38,119 nucleotides of DNA from an uncultured Clostridia bacterium. GTDB lineage: Bacteria > Bacillota > Clostridia > TANB77 > CAG-508. Position 1 is the first letter of the stretch, and every line of letters starts with the position of its first letter. The DNA lies in contig CALXUZ010000006.1 of NCBI GenBank assembly GCA_944391825.1, forward strand, positions 1-38,119, written 5' to 3'. Positions 23,874 to 33,875 of the stretch are shown piece by piece. The notes beneath the pieces are model-generated. The model worked only from the letters and a program-made list of their open reading frames with translations. It was not told the origin of the DNA and ran no database searches. The position numbers and the translations under genes were made by a program.

Positions 23874-24093
23874 TTAATTTTATTTTCTTTTCTGGGAAAT
23901 TTTTGAGAAAAAATTTCTTGTAGAATTTTAAAAATACTTAGATTTTAAATATAAACTTATAATACCCTTGTATTACCATATTGTCAACAAAAATCGTTCG
24001 ACAAATTATTACAAAATATGACACATTGCATTTACTTTACAAAATTACTTGTTAACTTTTCATTGCACATCTTAATGAAACCTAACCATAAAT
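23874..24093. other. AT-rich gap without recognised genes
   Basis: No convincing frame with a ribosome binding site on either strand, and no tRNA or palindrome beyond the neighbouring sites. It separates the toxin-antitoxin remnant from the polysaccharide locus and may hold decayed sequence. Confidence 0.5.
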
Positions 24094-24121
24094 AAAAGGA
24101 TACCTTTTATAGTATCCCTTT
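24094..24121 (-). terminator. Terminator of the polysaccharide locus
   Basis: AAAAGGATAC (24094-24103) pairs with GTATCCCTTT (24112-24121) with one G-U pair and an 8-base loop; the minus-strand tail is T-rich. It lies about 45 bases past the last gene of the locus. Confidence 0.8.
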
Positions 24122-24166
24122 ACTTTAAAGATTTTAAACTATAGTATCAGCTTCTACATTTTATTG

Positions 24167-25783
24167 CTAATGGTCAGATAATTTAACTACTAATACATCA
24201 TCTATTATTCTTATACTACTATCATCTGGATAAATTCTCATTTTTTTGAATTCTTGCGATTTTTTAATTAATTCTATTTCATCTGTTGTAGGAATCTGTA
24301 TAGTAATATTAAAATAATCTTTGAGAAAATTTTTCCAATGTCTTGGACTATTTAATATTGATTTATCAGCTATACCCGTAAAACCTTTTAATATTTCACT
24401 TGTATTATCTTTTGTTAAATATAATTTTGAATCTACACTAGTACCTATTATTGCAACAGGCATTTGCTGATTATAACCAGGAAAGTCTTCAATTTTTTGA
24501 CTTATCTTTGTTGCTAATGAATAGGATTTATCAAATCTATACTCTAATTTAAAATAAGCTATATTATTTAAAATTATAAAATTATAAATAATACATATTA
24601 ACGATATTATTTCCACCCATTGGAAAATTTTATTTATATTAATTGTTGTTTTTTCTAATAATATAATTGCCATTACATAAAATAGACACCAACTATACCT
24701 CATTATCAGATGATAATTTACTTCTGTACTTATAACATTTATAATATTAATTCCTATTGGAATACAAACAATTAATAAAATTAACAAAATATTATAAAAG
24801 CAATTTTTATAAAGTTTTTGTTTAATATATTCTTTTATATATAGTATAATTGAAATTAATATAACTGCTATATTAGCAAAAACAATCAAACTATTAGTTT
24901 TAAAAATCTGTGTTGCATTTGTTGGGAAATCAATAAAATCTTTAATACTAGTTTTTATTCCGATAATTATTGTTTGTAAATTTATGTTATTTAGACCATC
25001 AACCCCCTGATAGGAAGCTAATGTAATATTTTGTACATTTAACATAATTTTTAGTATTATATAATACAAAACAAATCCCAAAATCCCCATAGTAAGACTT
25101 TTAAAAAAGCAAATCATAATTGTTTTTATATTTTCTTTATGTAGTATTAAAAATATTAATTTAAAAATACATAGCATAATAGTTATCGTAATATATGACT
25201 GATATATTCCTAAACCCAAAGCTATTAGAATCGCACCTATTAAAAAACCATATTTGTATTTATACGCTAATAGTACGGCTAAGGTCATCAACAGTAAGCT
25301 CAGCATATATCCATCTGCCACATACATATATGAAAATGTAGATGCTATACTTGGAAATGTAACAAGTATTCCAGATATTAAGATAATATTTAACTTTTTC
25401 TTCACATTAAATAATTCTACTATTATCACTGATGTAATGGCTATAAATATAATTGCTAATATTCCAATAATCCATGGTAAAGTATAATATGAAGATATTC
25501 CGCATGCAATTTGTAAAAACCATCTTCCTAAATGTAATCCATTCTGATAACTAAAGGTATTATTAATCGCATCATGATTTGGATAATTATTAGTAATAAT
25601 ATATATATGTGTAATTAGACCTATGATAATAGCTGAAATAAATGCTACTTTCCATTCTGCTTTGATTTTATTATATAATTTATTTATTATCTCATAAGCA
25701 GATTGTATGTTAGGATTTTTCTTTTCACCAAAATCACCTTTTTTATTATCTGATAAAGCATTATCAACAACTTTTTTACTCAT
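24167..25783 (-). CDS. GtrII-like membrane glucosyltransferase
   Basis: 538-aa protein with a charged N-terminal tail, about eleven transmembrane helices (from residue ~48) and a short extracellular C-terminal part. Sequence landmarks fit the GtrII family of membrane glucosyltransferases: NNYPNHDAINNTFSYQNG, the LHLGRWFLQ segment, VADGYMLSLLLMTLAV and LGIYQSYITITI. Such enzymes decorate surface polysaccharides from a lipid-linked sugar on the outer face. GtrA/GtrB partners are not nearby. It is last in the locus, 49 bases after the LCP gene. Confidence 0.82.
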   Translation of the reverse strand: MSKKVVDNALSDNKKGDFGEKKNPNIQSAYEIINKLYNKIKAEWKVAFISAIIIGLITHIYIITNNYPNHDAINNTFSYQNGLHLGRWFLQIACGISSYYTLPWIIGILAIIFIAITSVIIVELFNVKKKLNIILISGILVTFPSIASTFSYMYVADGYMLSLLLMTLAVLLAYKYKYGFLIGAILIALGLGIYQSYITITIMLCIFKLIFLILHKENIKTIMICFFKSLTMGILGFVLYYIILKIMLNVQNITLASYQGVDGLNNINLQTIIIGIKTSIKDFIDFPTNATQIFKTNSLIVFANIAVILISIILYIKEYIKQKLYKNCFYNILLILLIVCIPIGINIINVISTEVNYHLIMRYSWCLFYVMAIILLEKTTININKIFQWVEIISLICIIYNFIILNNIAYFKLEYRFDKSYSLATKISQKIEDFPGYNQQMPVAIIGTSVDSKLYLTKDNTSEILKGFTGIADKSILNSPRHWKNFLKDYFNITIQIPTTDEIELIKKSQEFKKMRIYPDDSSIRIIDDVLVVKLSDH

Positions 25784-25832
25784 CTTGATATTTCTCCCGC
25801 TTTTACTTTCACTTAATATATTAGTTTATTTT

Positions 25833-27275
25833 TTACTTCTCTAATAATTCTTTAATTTTTTGTGTTGCACTTGTTACAGAACTTGAATTTGGTACCATTA
25901 CATATAATAGTTGACTACCCATAGAATATGTTGGAGAATTAGCACCAGTTCCTGTTAGCGAATTCGTCGTAATCTTCCATGAAGACATATTATTTAATTG
26001 TTCCCTTACTAAACTACTGATTTCATCCTGCTTAATATTAGTTTGGAAGCTTCCTTCTAATGAATCTAATATACTTGTATATTTAGTTAAAATAGTATTA
26101 CTATTTAGCACTTTTTTAATAATAGCCTCTATTACATGTTGTTGATTCTTAACCCTTTGATTATCTCCATTTGCAAATGAATGCCTTTCTCTACTAAATG
26201 CCAATGCTTGAGTACCATTAACATGGTTATAGCCCTTTTTGAAACTATAGCCTTGTGCAGTAAAATCATAATCAGAATATACATCAACTCCGCCCAAAGT
26301 ATCCACAAGCTTAATAACTGTTGTAAAGTTTACACGTACATAGTAATTAATATCAACATCCAACAAATCTTCCACTGTTGAAATAGTTTCGTTAATACCA
26401 TAAATACCAGAGTGTGTTAATTTATCTTTTGCACCATAGCTATGAAGTGTTACATAATAATCTCTTGGAATTGAGGTAAGCAGTACTTCATGAGTATTAG
26501 TATTAATTGTGGCTAAAATATTTGCATCACTTCTTGCCACATTTGTTATATTTCCAGAAGTATCTATACCACTAATATATACATTAAATATTCCACTATC
26601 TATGCTATATTTTGAGCCAGAGTTTCCTTCGCTCTGAGTTACTTCAAGTTCATGTTTTGCAGTATATAAAATTTTTGTATTATCTTTAAAGTCTTTAATT
26701 TCTTCATCTAAAATATCATATTGTACAGAACTTATAAAGATAATATCTATATTCTCATCGATTAAGCTGTTTCCTAAATCAGTTAAGCTATCTTCTGTTT
26801 TATAATTAACTGTTACTTTGCTATCTATTTCTTCTTTTACATCATCTACTACTTGGAATAAATAAACATCTTCATTTTCGATATCCTCTATAGCATCATA
26901 CTCACTATCTTTCCTTACTACCACATAATATTCTTCTGTTTCTGCAACAGTTCTAAATACATTGCTTAAAAAGTCACTTGTTGCTAATGTGTAATTTGTT
27001 ACATACAAATATACACCTGATAAAAGTAATATAATTAAAAAACATATTATATTCATTGTTGGCTTTTTATGAACTTTTACTAAACCAATTACCATTGCAA
27101 ATGTGAATATAATTACAGCTACTGTGAAAATTGTTACATACATACCAGGTAGCATGTCTAATTTTAGTACTGAAATATAAAATATTATTGTAATAACCAC
27201 AAATACAAATGCTATTAACTTTAGAAAAGCATCTAATTTTCCATTTCTTTTATTTTTCTTTTTATTATTTGACAT
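25833..27275 (-). CDS. LytR-CpsA-Psr (LCP) family protein with extra extracellular module
   Basis: LCP enzymes attach polysaccharides or teichoic acids to peptidoglycan. In 480 aa: three N-terminal transmembrane helices (about 15-95), an additional extracellular module (about 110-225), then the LCP domain with VYISGIDTSG, LLTSIPRDYYV, THSGIYGINETI, LGGVDVYSDYDF, GTQALAFSRERHSF and GDNQRVKNQQ, including the conserved arginines. The extra module (YYVVVRKDSEYDAIEDIEN ... LIDENIDIIFIS) looks like one lobe of a solute-binding protein. It has AGGAGG and its own likely promoter. Confidence 0.92.
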   Translation of the reverse strand: MSNNKKKNKRNGKLDAFLKLIAFVFVVITIIFYISVLKLDMLPGMYVTIFTVAVIIFTFAMVIGLVKVHKKPTMNIICFLIILLLSGVYLYVTNYTLATSDFLSNVFRTVAETEEYYVVVRKDSEYDAIEDIENEDVYLFQVVDDVKEEIDSKVTVNYKTEDSLTDLGNSLIDENIDIIFISSVQYDILDEEIKDFKDNTKILYTAKHELEVTQSEGNSGSKYSIDSGIFNVYISGIDTSGNITNVARSDANILATINTNTHEVLLTSIPRDYYVTLHSYGAKDKLTHSGIYGINETISTVEDLLDVDINYYVRVNFTTVIKLVDTLGGVDVYSDYDFTAQGYSFKKGYNHVNGTQALAFSRERHSFANGDNQRVKNQQHVIEAIIKKVLNSNTILTKYTSILDSLEGSFQTNIKQDEISSLVREQLNNMSSWKITTNSLTGTGANSPTYSMGSQLLYVMVPNSSSVTSATQKIKELLEK

Positions 27276-27309
27276 TTTTCCTCCTCCGTTTTTATGTTTT
27301 AATCAATCT

Positions 27310-27315
27310 ATTATA
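27310..27315 (-). promoter_or_regulatory. -10 element before the LCP gene
   Basis: TATAAT preceded by ATTG on the minus strand, about 35 bases before the LCP start; no clear -35. It suggests that the LCP and GtrII genes can be expressed apart from the upstream locus. Confidence 0.4.
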
Positions 27316-27360
27316 CAATATCACAATTTTAAATTTTATACAATTAATTATTTATTAAAA

Positions 27361-28644
27361 TTAATAAAATAATTCTTCAATTTTCAATTTTGATGCTAAT
27401 AAGCAATTTAATTCTGCAAAACCATTTTCAAAATAAGCTGGCCAAGCAACATATTTATTTCTTTCTCTGGTTGTATTTGGTCCAACATAAGTTTTTAATG
27501 CATTTTCGTCTAACGGAAATGTCTCATATATATTTTTATATAATTCGCTCATTTCGCCACCTAAAAAACTCCACCAACCTAATGTTATAGTTCCTGATAG
27601 TTGATATGGCAAGTATGCTGTGTCTTGCTGTGTTGTATAATTATACCTATATAAACCATTTCTCCCATCCATATAATTAGTTGTTCTATAATATAAATTT
27701 TCTTTATCTGGCTTTACCAACACATTTTCCAAGAATTGTTCTTTTAATCCTTTTATTAATCTATCATAATATTCAACTTTTTCTTCGTCTTCTTTATTTG
27801 CTCTTTTTATAATTTGTAGAAATACTGGAATTCTTACAAAATGTGAAGTGTCCCAAGTGGTATTCTCTTGTTTAGAAGGTTGCATATTTTCTTCTATTGA
27901 ATTATATTGCATATACGCATAATCTGCCTGTTCATCAAAAGATCCTACGTTCATTAACCACTTATCACCATCTATAAAGGTTACCCCATCTTGGTAAATT
28001 TTATTAATTAAATCTAAAGATTCTTCAACTACTTTTTCTCGTTCTTCACTTAAAATATAGTTATTTTTATCACTATATTCTTTTAAATTAAAAATTACCA
28101 TTAAATGATACTGATATAAATCCGCAGTAGGTTTTCCTAAATCAAAATCTCTTTCTATTGCTTTTAGTGAGCTATATTGCGGTTTATCTTCTGTATTATA
28201 TTTTTCTCTTTTTAATAAACAATAATAAAAAGCTTCATCATATAAATAATTTAATAATGGTTCTTTTATTCTATTTGTACAATTATATTTACTACATAAA
28301 TTAATATAATTACTTGCTAAGAAATTAAATTGCATATGATTTAAATTCCAATAATTATACGTATAATTATTATTTGAAAGATATATTGCATATCTTTCAA
28401 ATAAATCATGAAATTCTTCCATCTTATTTTCATCTTCTGTAGTAAATGCATAAAACATTGGTACTAATAAACTGTGTCCTGCATCATATGAGTTAATATC
28501 ATCCCATAAATCACCTGTAATGTATTTTGAAACTGTATTGCTCCACAAGTAATTTTCACTTTTTAGATATGACATGCAAGAAATAATGCCAGTAGTAGCT
28601 AATATAATAGTTATTATTAAAATTATAACAATCTTTTTTTTCAT
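27361..28644 (-). CDS. Exported membrane-anchored protein, unknown
   Basis: Not recognised. The 427-aa protein has one N-terminal hydrophobic anchor (about 4-24) and a large, helical, aromatic-rich extracellular part. Pieces such as YWNLNHMQFNFLA, DADLYQYH-like segments, TWDTSHFVRIPVFLQ and TLGWWSFLGGEMS occur at intervals, as in (alpha/alpha) barrel sugar-processing enzymes, so a glycan-active role is possible. No catalytic residues can be assigned. Its ATG shares one base with the stop of the MurJ-family gene (TAATG), showing translational coupling and a likely joint function. It is the last gene before the LCP promoter. Confidence 0.8.
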   Translation of the reverse strand: MKKKIVIILIITIILATTGIISCMSYLKSENYLWSNTVSKYITGDLWDDINSYDAGHSLLVPMFYAFTTEDENKMEEFHDLFERYAIYLSNNNYTYNYWNLNHMQFNFLASNYINLCSKYNCTNRIKEPLLNYLYDEAFYYCLLKREKYNTEDKPQYSSLKAIERDFDLGKPTADLYQYHLMVIFNLKEYSDKNNYILSEEREKVVEESLDLINKIYQDGVTFIDGDKWLMNVGSFDEQADYAYMQYNSIEENMQPSKQENTTWDTSHFVRIPVFLQIIKRANKEDEEKVEYYDRLIKGLKEQFLENVLVKPDKENLYYRTTNYMDGRNGLYRYNYTTQQDTAYLPYQLSGTITLGWWSFLGGEMSELYKNIYETFPLDENALKTYVGPNTTRERNKYVAWPAYFENGFAELNCLLASKLKIEELFY

Positions 28645-30164
28645 TATTTTTCTCTTTCTATCTGCAATTTAAAATCAAACCTTAATATAAATAATACTAA
28701 TAAATATAATAATCCTCCCGCAAATCCTCCAATAATGGCTTTAACAATTTGTGATACAAGTTCGTTTATAACAAATATACTTGTTGTAAATTGATTAATT
28801 ATAAACATTGTAGCAAACATTATAATACCTGCTAATACAATTTTTAGAATATTCATAGCAAACTTTTTATCTATTAACTTTTCATATTTTTTATTAAATC
28901 TTCTAATAAGTAAAAATGCCGATGTAAATGAAGATATTAGTGTAGCAATTATAATTCCTTTATACCCAAAAGGTTTTACAAAAGCCAAACTCAATATAAT
29001 ATTTAAGCTAATTGCCATAATAGCCGACCTTGTTGGACTTTTAGTATCTTGTAATGCATAAAACACTTTGAATAAGATTGTTTTTATACTTTCAAATACT
29101 ATTGCAAAAGCATATATTGATACAGCTATGCTAGTTATTTCTAGTGATTGTTGATTAAATGCTCCTCTAAAAAACAATAATCTTACAATTGGTTCTGCAT
29201 ATACTGAAATTAGCAATGTACATGGTATTGATATAAATATAATAACTTTTAATATTAAATTAGTTTTCTCTTTTACTGCACTAATGCCTTTTTCATTAAA
29301 TGTTTTGATAACATTTGGAAAAAACACTGTAACTACAGAAGTGGCAAAAACAGAAATTACTATGTTTACTATATAATGTGAATAGTTTATTGCCGAAATA
29401 TATCCTGCTCCTATTGTACTAGATATCGATTTATCTACCACTCCATTAATTTGCCACACTACATCATTTAGCAAAATAGGTATAGTTAATACAACTAATT
29501 CTTTTAAATAATCATCTTTTAAATTTAGATTAAATTTAACTGTAAACTTATTTTTTCTAGATAGAATAAACAATGCAATAAATGCAAGTATATATCCCAA
29601 TAATACACCTAATCCTAGAATTTGGTATTTTTCAGTCGAACTAAAAACAATACCCAATATCATTCCCACATTCATAAGGATTCCATATAAGGCTGTACCT
29701 AAAAATTTTCCTCTATATTCAAGGTATCCCTTGAAAATGTGTGCTAATATTATGAAGTACATGCAAAATATAGTAATTCTAGAAATATTAACTAAGTATG
29801 TTAAGCCTGTATCATCAAAACCTACAGCAAATATTTTTACAATTGGTTTTGTAAAAGCCATAAATAATAAAATTAATATAGTAGAAATAATAAAAAATAT
29901 AACTAATAAATTTCCATTAAATTTTGCAGCTTTTTCTTCTGATTCTTTTTCTGCTTTTGAAAATAAAGGTATATAATTAGTTAAAATAGCAGTAGCTACA
30001 GCAGATATGATAACCGTAGGTATATTTAGCGATAATATAAAAGAGTCACTAATATACCCTGTTCCATACTTTTGCGCTAGTAAAACTTCTCTAATTAACC
30101 CTAGCACTTTAGATAATAAAGTACCAGCCATTACAATAAATACTGATGTTTTAAATTTTTTCAT
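28644..30164 (-). CDS. murJ: MurJ/MviN-family lipid flippase
   Basis: 506-aa polytopic protein of the MVF/MurJ family (MOP exporter superfamily), which flips lipid-linked cell-wall precursors. The N-terminus has GTLLSKVLGLIREVLLAQKYGTG, and the later INGVVDKSISSTIGAGYISAINYS segment is typical; about 14 helices. Finding it in a polysaccharide locus that also has a Wzx-type flippase suggests it flips a different substrate from Wzx, or lipid II at the same site. It lies 10 bases downstream of wecB. Confidence 0.88.
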   Translation of the reverse strand: MKKFKTSVFIVMAGTLLSKVLGLIREVLLAQKYGTGYISDSFILSLNIPTVIISAVATAILTNYIPLFSKAEKESEEKAAKFNGNLLVIFFIISTILILLFMAFTKPIVKIFAVGFDDTGLTYLVNISRITIFCMYFIILAHIFKGYLEYRGKFLGTALYGILMNVGMILGIVFSSTEKYQILGLGVLLGYILAFIALFILSRKNKFTVKFNLNLKDDYLKELVVLTIPILLNDVVWQINGVVDKSISSTIGAGYISAINYSHYIVNIVISVFATSVVTVFFPNVIKTFNEKGISAVKEKTNLILKVIIFISIPCTLLISVYAEPIVRLLFFRGAFNQQSLEITSIAVSIYAFAIVFESIKTILFKVFYALQDTKSPTRSAIMAISLNIILSLAFVKPFGYKGIIIATLISSFTSAFLLIRRFNKKYEKLIDKKFAMNILKIVLAGIIMFATMFIINQFTTSIFVINELVSQIVKAIIGGFAGGLLYLLVLFILRFDFKLQIEREK

Positions 30165-30174
30165 TTTTTCCTTC

Positions 30175-31266
30175 TTATTTTATATTTTTTATGATGTCTG
30201 CAATTTCTTGTGATGCATGTCCATTACCATAATAATGAACTTTTTCTTTACTTTTGTCGATTTGACTATTGGTTATTTTTTTATATAAATCTTCTTGCTC
30301 TGGCTTTGCTAATATATTATAACCATCATTTAAAGTTTCTACCCACTCTGTTTGGTTTCTGATTGTAATACATGGTGTGTCTAAAATATAACACTCTTTT
30401 TGTAGTCCACCTGAATCTGTTACTACCTTACAAGCATTTTTGGTTAAATATAACATTGTTAAATAATCAACTGGTTCTACAAAATAAATATTTTTATATC
30501 TATTTTCACTACGTAATTTATCTACCATTTTTCTAATTCTTGGATGTACAGGAAAAATAACCATCTTATCCAATTTTTCAAATACTCGTAAAATTTCAGA
30601 TAAATTTTTATCGTCCATTGTATTTTCTGCTCTATGAATTGTCGTTAAATACCAATCTTTTATTTCTCTTTTCTCATAAATAGGTATTAATTCAATATTA
30701 GAACAATTTATTTTTTGCTCTGCCAATTTTGAATAATAAAGTACAGAATCACACATTACATCACCTGTTTGATACACATTTTGTGTAATTCCTTCCTTTT
30801 TTAAGTTTTCTACTGCTGTTTTGGTAGGACAAATTAAGATACTAGAAATATGGTCAGTTAAAATTCTATTTTGTTCTTCTGGCATAGCCATATTATATGA
30901 CCTTAATCCCGCTTCAATATGAATAACAGGAATTAATAATTTTGACGCAGCTAATGCTCCTGCTAGTGTAGAATTTGTATCTCCATAAATCATTACATAA
31001 TTTGGTTTTTCTTTTAATAATACTTCTTCTATCTTAATTAACATTTCTCCTGTTTGTTTTCCATGTGAACCAGAACCAATTCCCAAATTATATTTTGGTT
31101 TCGGGATTTTTAATTGCGCAAAGAATATATCTGACATATTTTTATCATAATGTTGTCCTGTATGAACTATTATTTCTTCGATTTTATTTTTATCTAATGC
31201 TCTAGATACCATCGCTGCTTTAATAAATTGTGGTCTTGCACCGATTATTGTTACTATTTTTTGCAT
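30175..31266 (-). CDS. wecB: UDP-N-acetylglucosamine 2-epimerase (non-hydrolysing)
   Basis: Interconverts UDP-GlcNAc and UDP-ManNAc in the cytosol. In 363 aa: GARPQFIKAAMVSRAL, VHTGQHYDKNMS, YGDTNSTLAGALAA, HIEAGLRSYN and DSGGLQKECY, all family landmarks. With the dehydrogenase at the right edge it gives the UDP-ManNAc to UDP-ManNAcA route, so the polymer probably contains N-acetylmannosaminuronic acid. AAAGGAG precedes the ATG. Confidence 0.96.
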   Translation of the reverse strand: MQKIVTIIGARPQFIKAAMVSRALDKNKIEEIIVHTGQHYDKNMSDIFFAQLKIPKPKYNLGIGSGSHGKQTGEMLIKIEEVLLKEKPNYVMIYGDTNSTLAGALAASKLLIPVIHIEAGLRSYNMAMPEEQNRILTDHISSILICPTKTAVENLKKEGITQNVYQTGDVMCDSVLYYSKLAEQKINCSNIELIPIYEKREIKDWYLTTIHRAENTMDDKNLSEILRVFEKLDKMVIFPVHPRIRKMVDKLRSENRYKNIYFVEPVDYLTMLYLTKNACKVVTDSGGLQKECYILDTPCITIRNQTEWVETLNDGYNILAKPEQEDLYKKITNSQIDKSKEKVHYYGNGHASQEIADIIKNIK

Positions 31267-31310
31267 AGTTAATTCACTCCTTTATATCTTAATTATATCT
31301 TAACGCTTTT

Positions 31311-32621
31311 TTATTTATTTTCGATTTCTTCTACTTTCATTTTTTTCAAAGTTTTATTTGTATACCAAACTCCCAAAATTGATGAGAATATATCTATTAA
31401 CGTTGTAGTTATTGCAGCTCCTGTAATTCCAAATTGATTAATAAATGATACATTTAATATAATATTTAAAATAGCTGATGACGCATTTATAATAACTTTA
31501 AATTTCAGCTTTCTCATTGCAGCTAAGATATTATTCATTGGTATTTTAAATGTTGATGAAAAGAAAAATCCTATTGTTAATATTATAAAAGGCAATATTG
31601 CCTCTGAATATTCTTCTGTATAAAATGTGTTTATTATAAATTTTGACCCAACTATTAGTACTAACGAAAATAATCCATATCCAATTATACCATACTTAAT
31701 TAATTTTAAAAATTTATCTTTTAGCCATTTTTGCTCTTTATTATGTACAACAAAATATGGTATTACATAAATCATAACACAATTAGGCAAAAACGCTAAT
31801 GCAACGGGTATAGTGGAAGCCACTTTGTATATTGCCACACTTTCAGGAGTTGCTATTAAAAGTCCTATCATAAATGTATCTATATATATTAGTAAACTAC
31901 CAATTGTATTACTTATTTGAGCTGTTAAAGCATACTTATTGAATGATTTCTTTTCATCTTTTGTCAATTGATTATTTTTTTCTGTTTTTATTCTTAATCT
32001 TCTAGTTAAAAAGATTCCTAATATAATAGTAAGTATTATATAGAAATATCTAGATAAAATTGCTCCTTTTATTCCCCATAAATAAGACATCGGGATTAAG
32101 AAAGCATAACTTGCAATTGTTTGAACAAAATTTAGAATTGCATATTTTTTATTTTCAAAGTTTGCTCTCAATAAGATGGTAAATAAACTCATAACAACTG
32201 ATAATATTGGAACTAAACATAATAGTGGCGTTAAGTATTTAGCTTCTTCTATTTCGTAAGGATAAAACAATGGTGAAGAGAGTATTAATCCTCCAGAGAT
32301 GAGAGAACCAATTATTCCCATTTTTATAGAATATTTTAAAATAGCTTGCTGTTTCTTTCTATTATCTTTTTGTTCTGTAATATTTTGCAATGCTGCATTT
32401 GTTGCTCCAAAGTCATTTAAAATAAATAACATGTTAAATGCGTTTATTGCATAAGAATATATTCCATAATCATTTTGTGTTAGTATTCTTACTAAGACAA
32501 TTCCACCTAAAAACACTATAACCTTTGCTAAGACATTTGAAATAAAAATAGAGAAAAAGCCTGTTCTCCTTAATTTGTTTATTTTTTCAATTATTGATTC
32601 TCTATATATTGCTAGTTTCAT
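31311..32621 (-). CDS. Wzx-type polysaccharide flippase
   Basis: 436-aa membrane protein with about 12 helices of the polysaccharide biosynthesis/MATE-like family. Landmarks are GFFSIFISNVLAKVIVFLGG, LVRILTQNDYGIYSY near the N-terminus and the FGATNAALQ segment. It exports lipid-linked repeat units so Wzy can polymerise them. It lies between a glycosyltransferase gene and wecB. Its ribosome binding site GAGGTG overlaps the end of the upstream gene region. Confidence 0.88.
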   Translation of the reverse strand: MKLAIYRESIIEKINKLRRTGFFSIFISNVLAKVIVFLGGIVLVRILTQNDYGIYSYAINAFNMLFILNDFGATNAALQNITEQKDNRKKQQAILKYSIKMGIIGSLISGGLILSSPLFYPYEIEEAKYLTPLLCLVPILSVVMSLFTILLRANFENKKYAILNFVQTIASYAFLIPMSYLWGIKGAILSRYFYIILTIILGIFLTRRLRIKTEKNNQLTKDEKKSFNKYALTAQISNTIGSLLIYIDTFMIGLLIATPESVAIYKVASTIPVALAFLPNCVMIYVIPYFVVHNKEQKWLKDKFLKLIKYGIIGYGLFSLVLIVGSKFIINTFYTEEYSEAILPFIILTIGFFFSSTFKIPMNNILAAMRKLKFKVIINASSAILNIILNVSFINQFGITGAAITTTLIDIFSSILGVWYTNKTLKKMKVEEIENK

Positions 32622-32631
32622 TAGTCACACC

Positions 32632-33846
32632 TCATATCATCAGTTTTTCAACTTCTTCTATTTCTATTTTCATTCTCTTATTCCAAGAATACAAATTATT
32701 TTTAGTATATTCTTTAGCACCATCTGAATAAAATTTTAAATCTTTTTCATTATTTATACTTTCTATTGTTTTTGCTATGTTCTCAGGAGTTACATCGTCT
32801 AATAATAATCCATTTTTTCCATCTATAACTTTATTTGTATCTCCAACATTATATGTAATAATTGGTTTTCCAAGAGATAGAGCTTCTAATAGAGGGTTAC
32901 CAACATTGCTCAAATCATAAAAAGATAAGAATATATCTGCTATCTCCATATATTTATATACATCTTCATTTTTCACAGATCCTTCAAGTCTTACACAAGA
33001 ATTTAAATCTAGTTTTTCTATTAATTTTTCTAAATTTTTTCTTTCTTCTCCTTCGCCAACAATTAGTAAAAAGTATTTTTCTTTTTGGTTTATTTTACTA
33101 AACGCATTAATTGACCTGTCCACTTTTTTCCAGTCAACTAATCTGCTCACTGTTAATAGTATTGTTCTTTCTAAAGGTACATTTATAGACTTTTTAAATT
33201 CTTCTTTATTAATTTTAGGTAGTTGTTTTGATAATATGTTTACTCCATTTTTTATAAATAATGTCTTACTATCATTTCCATATTCTTTAAGTATTTTGTC
33301 TCCCTGAGTACCATCATCAGTCATTATTACCAAATCTGCCTTTGTCGATAAAGCTTGAATATGAGGATATCTTCTTATTCTTGTATAAAAATTGTTTTTA
33401 AATTTTGACATTATAGTTCCTTGAAATCTTGTAACTAATGGCATTTTATATTTTTTAGATATTTTTTTGCAACTTTTAACTGCATTAACTTCATAAGCAT
33501 ATATTAGAGCCTCATTACATTTTTTTAGTATTTTCTTCATTGCCTTATAACTTTTATAATTATACATAAAACAATATAGGCAGTTTATAATTTTTCTAAC
33601 TCCACATGAATTCATTATTTTATATTTTAAAAGATTTACTTTCCATTTCATGTCTATATAAAATATATTTTCTTTTTTCAATTTTATATCACTAGCATTA
33701 TAATTGTTTTCTTGATCAGTTACTAAATACACATTATATCCATTACTAATATAAGCTTCAACTGTACTATAAAAAGCCCTTCCACCACTTCCATTGTTCA
33801 TAGACCATAATGGAATTACTGTACTAAATATAATATTTTTCTTCAT
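32632..33846 (-). CDS. GT4 glycosyltransferase
   Basis: 404-aa GT-B glycosyltransferase. Visible parts: NGSGGRAFYSTVEAYISNGY near the N-terminus, IKNGVNI, LTVSRLVDWKKVDRSINAF, and the donor motif SNVGNPLLEALSLGKPIITY with E-x-E spacing. It adds one sugar of the repeat unit on the cytosolic face; which sugar is not readable. AAGGAGGAAGG precedes its start. Confidence 0.88.
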   Translation of the reverse strand: MKKNIIFSTVIPLWSMNNGSGGRAFYSTVEAYISNGYNVYLVTDQENNYNASDIKLKKENIFYIDMKWKVNLLKYKIMNSCGVRKIINCLYCFMYNYKSYKAMKKILKKCNEALIYAYEVNAVKSCKKISKKYKMPLVTRFQGTIMSKFKNNFYTRIRRYPHIQALSTKADLVIMTDDGTQGDKILKEYGNDSKTLFIKNGVNILSKQLPKINKEEFKKSINVPLERTILLTVSRLVDWKKVDRSINAFSKINQKEKYFLLIVGEGEERKNLEKLIEKLDLNSCVRLEGSVKNEDVYKYMEIADIFLSFYDLSNVGNPLLEALSLGKPIITYNVGDTNKVIDGKNGLLLDDVTPENIAKTIESINNEKDLKFYSDGAKEYTKNNLYSWNKRMKIEIEEVEKLMI

Positions 33847-33875
33847 TCCTTCCTCCTTATGTACAATTATTATAC

